16,874 bases of DNA from Terana coerulea (taxonomy: Eukaryota > Basidiomycota > Agaricomycetes > Polyporales > Phanerochaetaceae). Positions 10,217-16,874 of the stretch are shown here, one piece after another (the first letter of the stretch is position 1; the number at the start of each line of letters is the position of its first letter). The stretch is from positions 1-16,874 of the forward strand of contig JAKOGH010000960.1 of NCBI GenBank assembly GCA_024811115.1, given 5' to 3'. The translations under genes were made by a program, and so were the position numbers. The notes under the pieces are model-generated. The model ran no database searches. It was not told the DNA's origin and saw nothing but the letters and a program-made list of their open reading frames with translations.

Positions 10217-10772
10217 TCAGAAGCGCTCTTTGTGCTCAATTGTGACCTGACGGATGAATTCATCCTCCCTGTCCCATGAGTTGATGTTTTGCCACCAGAC
10301 ACCTGTGCGGATGTCTCCGTGTCGATCAATAGTGTCCTGTATGAGGTCGCCCCACTCAAATGTTGCTACCAACAGATTGAGGTTTAAGAATATGGCGATA
10401 TCCACCATGTCGAAGCGGTTCTCCTTATTTTGTAAGTGTAGCTGTTTGCCTGCGGCAGTCGGCTCAAGTCGTTCCTGCTCGGGTATGACCTGAGGGAGGT
10501 TTGTGAAGTCTGATCCAGAACGGGCACTCGTAAAGGATGTGCCGTCCTGTTTCAAACTTCGGATGATCAGTGTCGCATGGGCAATACAACAGCCCAGGTT
10601 TGGGCGTCCATTTGCTCACACCATCACTGTCAGTTTCCCATTTGCCATGCTTCATTCGGAACTCTCCGTGAGAGAAGTGTCCGGTAATGAAGCGCGTCAG
10701 TCTGGAGTAGAACTTTGTTTTATTTCTGAAGCCAGTACAGAGGGTTCTCTTGCGAGGCCCACCACATGTCAC
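10217..10772 (-). pseudogene. LINE ORF2 C-terminal remnant (post-RNase H zinc-finger region)
   Basis: Two overlapping minus-strand frames, 10772-10464 and 10555-10217, join through a frameshift near 10510. The first reads RLTRFITGHFSHGEFRMKHG and then CPCDTDHPKFETGRHILYEC. The spacing of CxC..H..C, with HILYECPFW, is characteristic of the C-terminal zinc-knuckle-like segment that follows the reverse transcriptase/RNase H region in fungal LINE-type elements. The second frame (NLNLLVATFEWGDLI) would be the protein's tail. There is no ATG in a sensible place and no upstream RT domain in the window, so this is a 5'-truncated, frame-broken fragment inside the TSD-flanked insertion. Confidence 0.55.
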
Positions 10773-10842
10773 TCAACTTAGCCAACATGTGTCACTAGGT
10801 ATCAACTTAAGCCTGAACGTCTGCTATTATCAGAGTCGGACC

Positions 10843-10900
10843 GACAGAGGATTTAGACCTCTCGGGCTGGAGACGGAGGACTACCCCATTCTGCCACGGC
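10843..10900 (-). other. Weak tRNA-like segment inside the retroelement
   Basis: On the minus strand TGGCAGAATGGGG (10884-10896) resembles an A box. AGAGG-TCTAAAT-CCTCT (10846-10862) forms a perfect 5-bp stem with a 7-base loop, like a T arm. Acceptor and anticodon stems do not form, so it is at best a decayed tRNA-derived piece and may be coincidence. Confidence 0.25.
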
Positions 10901-11187
10901 TCGCTGGGTGTCACATTACTCAGAAGGTTACCCTTCCCTGGATCATTGTGTGTTTCACTTGAACCCTAGCCCAGGGTTTGCCAGTTTCCCGTTCCTCGGC
11001 ACATGGTTTGCTGATGCCATCAGGCGCAGATTCCCAATGTGTCCACAGTCTCTGTCTCGCCATAGGTGACCTGGATCATAGGGTTCAGGAGTTATATCTA
11101 CCCACGACTAACGTCCTTATTTAGGGAGAGGGTGGCCTGTCAATTACGTTGGCTTGTTATCAGAACTATGCCCCTTCTTATCATCTC

Positions 11188-11400
11188 CTATCTTTTCAGA
11201 TCCTTTCGGGCTTCGAACTGTTCCAGCATGTTGTGGGAATTCTGCCGGTTAACCCAAGTGCAGCCCAGTGCCTTAGAGTGAACAGCCCAAATTGGGAGAG
11301 TGACACAAGCTTCGATAGCCTTCTTTCGCACCTCCTTTACTAAGAGAGGGCTTGTATCACGGACGTGGATTAACAATGCTGCCACGTGTGGGTCGAGTTT
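11188..11400 (-). pseudogene. Unrecognised open frame near the retroelement 5' end
   Basis: The minus-strand frame runs from after a TAA near 11401 down to the TAG at 11188, reading LWKLDPHVAALLIHVRD, then PLLVKEVRKKAIEA, and ending FEARKDLKR. The composition looks protein-like, but there is no ATG at the front and no motif I can name. Its PLLVKEV part lies in one copy of an internal direct repeat; the other copy (11401-11437) carries the same codons followed by TGA in place of CGA. It is probably a relic of an element- or host-derived coding sequence carried in the insertion. Confidence 0.3.
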
Positions 11401-11437
11401 CCATAGTTATCTTTCACACCTCCTTTACTAAGGGAGG
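11314..11437. repeat. Imperfect ~37-bp direct repeat, 88-bp offset
   Basis: 11314-11350 and 11401-11437 are near copies sharing a perfect 16-mer, CACCTCCTTTACTAAG (11329-11344 and 11417-11432). The second copy lies just inside the B box of the tRNA-like head. It is an internal duplication of the element near its 5' end. Confidence 0.6.
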
Positions 11438-11524
11438 ACTCGAACACCAGCCTTTAGGGCGGCTATAACCTCGCCCAAGGACACAGACCTAATGGCACAA
11501 AGACTGCTAGGCTACTGTGCCCCT
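11430..11524 (-). other. tRNA-derived SINE-like head (Pol III A and B boxes)
   Basis: Read on the minus strand, TAGCCTAGCAGT (11514-11503) matches the A-box pattern TRGCNNAGYNG and GTTCGAGTCCT (11445-11435) matches the B box GTTCGANTCC. They are about 58 bases apart, longer than in a normal tRNA. The acceptor stem does not pair, so it is not a functional tRNA gene but looks like the promoter head of a tRNA-derived retroposon. It sits exactly at the 5' end of the TSD-bounded insertion. Confidence 0.5.
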
Positions 11525-11538
11525 CCTGGATGCTAAGT

Positions 11539-12597
11539 CAGACTGCCAATCTACCCATTGCATCGCCATTCGTCCTGTGTTGAAGTGCGGTTGCAGACGG
11601 ACATATACTTGCTCACGCACATCCAAAGACTCCTACTGTCTACAAAGTCACTTGCAAGTTACTACCTAGAGCCTACAGGACTGGAGGATGCCGAAGCACA
11701 TAGTGGCCGGGAGGAGATGGCAACAGAGAGCAATTTGGAACACTCAGGTCAGGCATGAGGCCTGATCAGCTGCATGTCCTCCAAGGAACTCTGTCTGAAA
11801 CTGGCGTTGTTGATCCATATGACTGCTGTATACAGTAATGCTTAGATTGTTCTGTAGGACCATGTAGCTTCGCCTCATTAGGCTTCAGCTTATCTACATC
11901 AGCTTGCAGCCACTACACTTCGGCCTCCTACGATCTTTCTGCTAGAGGTTTTGTATAAAACTTTGCGTGTTTAGGACAGATGCTTGCATGACTCCCTTTG
12001 ATAGCTCTTCGCACAGACCCTGCTGTGTATGTAGCATAAAATGGTAGAAATCCTCCGCTGTGCGTGCCGAGCCACTGCCGCGTACATTAAGCACCAGGTC
12101 ACAAGAATCACGCAGACAGAACGCTTTGGCGCGAGTCGAGTTTGCACAAACCATGGAGGCATACACCGGAAAAATCATTGTCAAACCTAGTAGTGTATCC
12201 GTAGTCCATGAAGGTTGACCCAACATTTCGCTGTCTGCTTTAGAGAGACTACGTCAAATGCCAATGTGGATGAAGTTCACCCATCGCACAAGCTCACCGC
12301 AGTGGCTCTTCTTCATCTCTTTTCTAAGGTGCTTCGTTGCCTCATACAATGCCCTGGCATTTCTTGAACTCTATCTCATTGGGGGCACTGCTCTGCTCTG
12401 CCCACCACCATCTCCTTATAGATATGTTTGGTTACCCAGGGCCGTTGGCCCGTTCTCATCTCGCAGCTGCCATATTACATTCTTCGCCTATTATGCATAG
12501 CAAAACCATACCGGGCCATTGCGATTGTCATCTATGTGTACACGGCTGCAACTCCGCTTTCCCATGCCGCATCAGCAAAGTTGCATTGGCGCTGAAC
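11539..12597. other. Repeat-like intergenic DNA, no clear gene
   Basis: A minus-strand open frame at 12226-11942 (ATG start, reading TAEDFYHFMLHTQQGLCEEL and ending SFIQNL) has protein-like composition but no recognisable domain. It could be an exon of a decayed gene related to the minus-strand tract at 13410-14205; this is only a guess. Four loosely similar CTTC-led units occur at 11868-11935. I see nothing else. Confidence 0.3.
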
Positions 12598-12905
12598 GGC
12601 ACTGACAGGTACTGATGAAGCCATCTCAGCGCGCTTCAGTCTTTTCAGTGCCGTCAGCGCCCGCCAGTTTCAGTAGCCGTTTTGAGGCGCTCTCAGACGT
12701 TTTGACCCCTCTTACATCTGTCTCTTGCAGTAAAGCTTCAGTGAGTAAACCATCATCATTGACGTCCAGCATAGTTTATGAAACATGATAAACTAAGAAA
12801 ATACAAAATTTAGCAAAAGTCCGAAGCTTCAGCAGGGCTCGAACTTCAGTTCCAAACTGTTCATCAGCGCTCAGTGCTTGTCAGCGCTCATCAGTCGTCA
12901 GTGCC
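12598..12905. repeat. Small foldback-like repeat with TCAG-rich arms
   Basis: Ends are GGCACTGAC (12598-12606) and its perfect complement GTCAGTGCC (12897-12905); the similarity extends inward imperfectly (ACTGATGA against TCATCAGT). Both arms are rich in TCAGCGC and TCAGTGC words. The middle holds a hairpin, AGTTTAT-8-ATAAACT, near 12773-12794. I find no matching target duplication. A non-autonomous DNA element is possible but not shown. Confidence 0.35.
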
Positions 12906-12957
12906 TGTACATTTTGCTGATGCGAGGCCCCGAAAGTCCGTGAGAAGCATCGTCATA

Positions 12958-13364
12958 GTCTCACATGCCATCCCTCTCATAGTTACGTGTTCCGATTTGG
13001 GATCCTCACCATGAGGGTCTGATGGCTAACCAACACGAAAGACCCCTTGACATAAGCGCTTAAAATGGCATACTGAAGGGTTCGAGCCTGGCACTGGACA
13101 TAAGGAAAATGGCGTTTTTTTGTCCTTTGAATTGTGAAGCATATCATAGATACCATATAAAATGGATTTCAGCACTATCTAATTTTTTTCCCTGAGCTTC
13201 TACAAGCTAGAAAGCGAGGAAAGATGCATAGGAGAAGGGTGCATGAAGTGACTTTTGGGCGCCTATGTCAAGAGGATCCTTCTCTGTTAATTAGACACCC
13301 AGGTCCCTTGTGGTGAGGATACCAAATCGGAACATGTAACTGTGAGAGGGATGGCATATGAGAC
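12958..13364. mobile_element. MITE-like element with ~105-bp inverted ends, flanked by TA
   Basis: The left end 12958-13062 and the reverse complement of 13260-13364 both begin GTCTCAYATGCCATCCCTC, continue through GTTCCGATTTGG.ATCCTCACCA, and later share CTTGACATARGCGC. Many mismatches in the best-conserved part are C/T or G/A transitions. The element is 407 bp and is flanked by TA on both sides (12956-12957 and 13365-13366), as for Tc1/mariner-type target duplications. The unique interior (~200 bp) has no coding capacity, so it would depend on a transposase elsewhere. Confidence 0.65.
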
Positions 13365-13409
13365 TAGCGTTGTCATCTTGCGACATTATGTCATACATCC
13401 CTCCTTCCT

Positions 13410-14205
13410 TCACCAGGCAGTGATAATCTTTGGCAAGATGATCACAGCCGTGCACCTGTTTGACAGCATCTCCTGGATTATGCTCTGCTTGAGCTTCAAG
13501 GTGTCAAGGAACGACTGGTGCATGCTCTCCGACACATCTTCGGTCTAAAGAACAACTCATTAGGAGTCATCTTGCGACACAATGAGGCATGGGTCTGTGA
13601 GGTCTAGTGGCATGACTGTTAACATCGAGTCGTACAGCATCAGGAATGGCTTCCCACTACTCGCATCAACAAGCCACCACTGGCACGCTGGGCTGTTATA
13701 CTTGACTACGGGCGTGGTGTCAACCAACGGCGCTATGCATGCTTAGCACAGCAGGTGGCCTGTCGCCTTGTTGCAGAGTGTGAATGCGCCATTCGCGAGG
13801 CACCACCTTCCACATGTGGTGCATCTGCGGGTCGGGAAAACCTTCGGATTGAGCACAACGTGCTGGCTGGCCCAGTGGTCAATGTTTGTGGGCTGCCCAA
13901 GCTCAGGCTCCGGCAGTGTGAATATGTCGTTGTAGTTGTCCCTCAGGTCATGCGTGTGCATGAAGTACCATGTGCTTGAGGAGGACATGTCCTGTTCAAT
14001 CATAATATTTGGGTGGTGTGGGTGATATGGCTGGATGGTGGCATACCTGCTGGACTGGATGTTTTGCAGGTAGAACCTGCGACAGGTGAGGTCTTGACAG
14101 TTAATTGTGAGCTAGGGCCAAGGGAGGGTTGTGGGGATGGAGCGGTGGTAGGGAATTAGATGAGGGACCACTCTTGCGTTTGAGAGGCAATGCTGTAGTG
14201 CAAGT
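13410..14205 (-). pseudogene. Unrecognised decayed minus-strand coding tract
   Basis: A single minus-strand frame reads like protein from about 14111 to 13410. Segments include CRRFYLQNIQSSRYATIQPY, SSTWYFMHTHDLRDNYNDIF and a cysteine cluster C-x2-C-x3-C..C around 13770-13830. It continues after a TAA (13743-13745) with VVKYNSPACQWWLVDASSG, and after stops at 13545-13562 with EDVSESMHQSFLDTLK. Upstream, in another frame, 14200-14110 reads LPLKRKSGPSSNS. Some stops could lie in introns: TGCTAAG..CATAG near 13728-13745 and CTAAT..TTTAG near 13545-13565 look like branch and acceptor pairs, but no matching donors fit well. It could be a decayed transposase-like or host gene; the family is unknown to me. 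Confidence 0.4.
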
Positions 14206-14403
14206 TTGTTATGTGCGCATATTCACAGTTCGAGTCAGCAGGACAGATCCCGTCCACCACTGTCTGTGGCCCAAGACTACGAATAGTGCAGTAATTGTAT
14301 CTGCAACACTAGCATGAGTTGATGCTGAACATCACCTAGAATCAAAGTCAAGCATATACATATATTGATGTCTTGTACAGTAAAAAGCCCATAGTCAATA
14401 GCG

Positions 14404-15224
14404 CCCTTGCTCCTGTGCATCTGGAAAAACCCCTCTTTCTAATCTATGCTTTATGCTTCTTATTTAACACTAAGTTGTTTATTATGCTCTTTTTCACTTT
14501 TTGTGAAAATGTATTCTTAAAATATAGTTTATTTAGCTAATCTACATCTATTAGCTTGCTAAACAGCCCATTGCCTTTTTAACATTCTAATCTGCTGATT
14601 ATTAATGGCTTTTTACTACCTAATTGACTTTTTATCCCTTACCAATGCCTTATTGCATTCTTTCATTAGCTTATTTACTATATTTCTTTTATCTAATTTC
14701 TCACTATTGCATATTTTATCAGTAGCTTATTATTAGCTTTTTACTTATTTGCTTGTTATTTGTATCATATTTATGACATTATCTAGAGCTTATGACACTT
14801 ATTTTGCTATTGCTTTTATTTATTACTTGGACTCTTATTATTGTATTGCTTAAAGGTAATTTAGTTCTATGTCCTCCTTTTCTGCCAATCAGCTAACCTA
14901 TATACTTATACTATTACACTTTTAGTGTTAATGTAGCTACTATTCTCTATTTCAGCCTAGTTGGCACATAAATGCATAATGGATTCCTTATTAGACTGGT
15001 TTTCAAAGTGCACAAAGCTTTAAGGATATTGTTAATGACAAGTCTGAAGCTCTTTAATATTACCTTTATAACCTAATATATAAGCTCTGTACAATTGCTA
15101 AAAAGAGCTGCTTTTGCCTAGAATGTCTATATTCTTATATAATTGCCATTTGCCACAGTTGAGCAACAGGTTGCAATCAATTTTAAATATCACAATAGCT
15201 CTAAAAGAGTGACTGCTTCACAGA
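14404..15224. repeat. AT-rich, CpG-free decayed repeat block
   Basis: Reading line by line I find no CG dinucleotide in these 821 bases, while both neighbours contain them. The + strand is T-rich in the first 500 bases, with recurring TTAGCTTATT-like words. There is no open reading frame of note. Such CpG loss with AT gain is the expected product of long-term cytosine methylation and deamination in a transposon, so this is most likely a heavily decayed element. Confidence 0.6.
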
Positions 15225-15301
15225 CGACCAAAGCAATTCACACTGTATGCTTTTGTTAATGGGCCGAGGCTCAAAAAAGATGACCAGAAATAACCACAAT
15301 G

Positions 15302-15375
15302 CACCCAGAAGGACTTGAACCCAGGACCACCTGGGTAAACGCGCCCAGTAGATTAACAACTGCGCCATAGCGGCT
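15302..15375 (-). other. tRNA-derived SINE-like head
   Basis: On the minus strand the segment begins GCCGCTATGGCGCAGTTGTT. TGGCGCAGTTGTTA (15367-15354) fits an A box and GGTTCAAGTCC (15321-15311) fits a B box. An anticodon-arm-like CTGGG..CCCAG lies between them, with a loop of eight rather than seven. Acceptor and T stems mismatch, so a working tRNA is unlikely. A T6 stretch on the minus strand near 15270 could be a Pol III terminator. Probably a tRNA pseudogene or SINE head. Confidence 0.45.
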
Positions 15376-15662
15376 TGCGTGTATCATCGTACAGAATGGT
15401 CATAACTTACTGGGTATATTGAAGCGCCTTAACGTCTTTGAAGCCTTCGCGTTTGGTTGGCGTCATCTTTCATTCCCTCGGTCCCTCATTCCTAACCGAC
15501 GCGTTAGCTGCGTCGCGACCACCTACCGCGACACCAGGACCCAAGCGACACCACACAAGAGTGGGGGACGCGTGAATTATCGAGCAAGGCTGTTGAAGGG
15601 GAGGGGCTCCCTGCAAACGAGGTACGTGGCCCTCTCGCCGCATCCACCGCTGCTACCCAGAG
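15376..15662. other. Transition segment, no gene identified
   Basis: GC content rises from left to right. An open + frame (15419-15712) has arginine-rich, CpG-driven composition and no motif or start context that would support a gene. Confidence 0.3.
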
Positions 15663-15697
15663 CCGTCCATGGCCGTGCATGCACGGCTTATGGACGG
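15663..15697. repeat. 35-bp near-perfect palindrome
   Basis: A perfect 16-bp core, GCCGTGCATGCACGGC (15672-15687), is enclosed by perfect 8-bp outer arms, CCGTCCAT and ATGGACGG (15663-15670 and 15690-15697), with one and two unpaired bases between arm and core. It stands just left of the satellite. Confidence 0.7.
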
Positions 15698-15739
15698 TGC
15701 TTTCATGAATAGGCACCACGCATCCCCCACCAGCAACGA

Positions 15740-16430
15740 ACACCGCGCGCGAACGCCCGCGTAGTCAAGCACGACGCAACAAGCTCAACGCCGGCGGCCG
15801 CGACGCCGACGCACAAGAAGCCGGCGCGCACGACACGACGCGTACGACACGAACGGCGGCGCACAACGCCAACGCCGGCGCGCGGGACGTGGTGAAGCAC
15901 AGCACACGCAGGCCGACGTAGGCGAGCGCGCCGCCGTTACAAAGGGCCGACGTACGACGCGAGGGACCAGCGCAACAAGCTACACAGGCGCGACGCCGAG
16001 AACGCAGCACGCGCATAACACCAACACCGGCGCGCGGGACGTGGCGAAGCACGACGCGCGCAGACCGACGCAGGTGAGCGCGACGCCGACGCACAAGAAA
16101 CCGGCGCGTACAGCACGACGCGCAAGATACGCAGGGCGGGACAGCGGCGCACGCACGTACGGTGCCGACGGATGCGCACCACGCCAACGCCGGCGCGCAG
16201 GACGTGGCGAAGCACGACGCGCGCAGGCCGACGCAGGCGAGCGTGCCGCCGTTACAAAGGGCCGACGCACGACGCGAGGGACCAGGGTAGCAAGCTACCC
16301 CAGCACAACGCCAACGAGCGCAGCACGCGCACCGCGCCGGCGCTGGCGCGCAGGACGTGGCGAAGCACGACGCGTGCAGACCGACGCTGACAAGTGCGCC
16401 CCGTCAGAAGGGGCTGCACGACACGAGGGC
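15740..16430. repeat. CpG-saturated tandem satellite with alternating unit types
   Basis: A core resembling CCGGCGCGCRGGACGTGG, then CGAAGCACGACGCGCGCAG, recurs; GACGTGG occurs at 15886, 16038, 16201 and 16354 (spacings 152, 163, 153). A degenerate copy precedes it near 15759. Two tail types alternate: CCGCCGTTACAAAGGGCCG at 15931 and 16246, and CGACGCCGACGCACAAGAA at 15801 and 16081. GACGCGAGGGACCAG occurs at 15956 and 16271, so the higher-order period is about 315 bp. Spacings that are not multiples of three argue against a coding repeat, and long open frames here are an effect of the GC richness. Confidence 0.7.
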
Positions 16431-16447
16431 CAGGGTAGTGGTGTACG

Positions 16448-16874
16448 TAAGTATGTTACTGACAGATACAACACACAGGTGAGTATGGTGCATGGTGCAT
16501 GGGCTTACCTGCACAGTACAAGTAGTTTGTTGTGTTAGGTAGCTTAGTCTTGTATGTAGATAACTAAATATGCAATACAGAGCATCAGGTTAAATTAAGA
16601 AGGGGGATTTCTCAGATGACTAGTCAAGCAGTAGTGGTATTATAGCTGCATGTAAGGAACAAAATAGGACAGTAAGGAAACAAATAGCTGAGAAATAGGA
16701 CTAATTGCCCTAATATATAGAATAATTAAGACAATTAGCAAAGGACCTCACTAAACTGCCTTATTGGCCTAATGTATCTATTTATCTAGTTGTGTTACTT
16801 TGAAGCTTATGTGCAATGAATTAGTGCTTATCAGCATGCATTAGGCAGGAATAGTAAGGGGGTTTTTTCAGATG
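16448..16874. repeat. CpG-free AT-rich tail with a 19-bp direct repeat
   Basis: There is no CG dinucleotide from 16448 to the window end (427 bases). AAGGGGGATTTCTCAGATG (16600-16618) recurs as AAGGGGGTTTTTTCAGATG (16856-16874), two mismatches, 256 bases apart. The second copy touches the window edge, so the repeat could be longer. No ORF or RNA gene seen. Confidence 0.5.

Larger units (their letters stand above)
9273..11524 (-). mobile_element. Non-LTR-type retroelement insertion with tRNA-like head, LINE C-terminal remnant and A-rich tail
   Basis: The 2252-base segment is bounded by perfect 14-bp direct repeats. Read on the minus strand it starts AGGGGCACAGTAGCCTAGC with Pol III-like A and B boxes in its first 90 bases, runs through an open frame at 11188-11400, a decayed LINE C-terminal coding tract at 10217-10772 and about 0.9 kb of non-coding sequence, and ends in (AAT)n AAAAATAAAAAAT immediately before the left repeat. 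Variable-length target duplications plus an A-rich 3' tail are the hallmarks of target-primed insertion. Coding parts are broken by frameshifts, so it is not autonomous now. It could be one chimeric retrotransposed RNA, or a LINE whose 5' end was replaced by tRNA-like sequence. Confidence 0.6.

Noticed and set aside
15302..15375. Functional tRNA gene on the minus strand
   Set aside because: A and B boxes are present, but the acceptor and T stems do not pair and the anticodon loop has eight bases.
15740..16430. CRISPR-like array
   Set aside because: Units are ~155 bp with degenerate cores and shared tails rather than short identical repeats with unique spacers, and the DNA is eukaryotic.
15765..16538. 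Several long arginine/alanine-rich ORFs in the satellite on both strands
   Set aside because: Every frame is open because the DNA is GC-rich and poor in TA. Repeat spacings (152, 163, 153) are not multiples of three, so no protein repeat is maintained.

Overview
The window looks like nuclear DNA of a basidiomycete, most likely an agaricomycete. The grounds are intron-dense genes with introns mostly of 49-76 bp that follow GT..AG rules, pyrimidine-rich leaders just before the start codons, GC- and CpG-rich coding exons, and a right half made of decayed repeats. The taxonomic placement is inference; no marker gene is present.

Layout. (1) 1-3364, + strand: the 3' part of a large low-complexity nuclear-type protein gene, open at the left edge, whose coding signal hops between frames several times. 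(2) 3365-4593: intergenic, ending in a TATA-like promoter. (3) 4594-6186 and 7614-9090, + strand: two multi-exon paralogues whose N-terminal helical domain resembles the HeLo/MLKL-N-terminal-type four-helix domain of fungal cell-death or signalling proteins. Exons 2 and 3 have matching lengths and intron phases in the two genes. Gene A has a one-base break in a T run of exon 3, and gene B uses a probable GC-AG intron at the position where A has GT-AG. (4) 9259-11538: a 2.25 kb minus-strand insertion with perfect 14-bp direct repeats at both ends, a tRNA-like head with A and B boxes, an RNase H/CCHC-type LINE C-terminal remnant in the middle, and an A-rich (AAT)n tail. (5) 11539-14210: decayed repeats, including a small foldback-like repeat, a 407-bp MITE-like element with ~105-bp inverted ends flanked by TA, and a decayed, unrecognised minus-strand coding tract. 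(6) 14404-15224: an AT-rich block with no CG dinucleotide in 821 bases. (7) 15302-15375: a second tRNA-like SINE head. (8) 15663-16430: a 35-bp palindrome followed by a CpG-saturated satellite in which two alternating tail types give a ~315-bp higher-order period. (9) 16448-16874: another CG-free stretch to the window end.

The left 9 kb is ordinary gene space with an accessory, recently duplicated signalling pair. The right 7.5 kb is a repeat island where base composition switches sharply, as expected for methylated, CpG-decayed transposon DNA beside an undecayed satellite. No single operon-like system is present. The items most worth following up are the TSD-flanked chimeric retroelement, the paired four-helix genes and the satellite/CpG-desert boundary.
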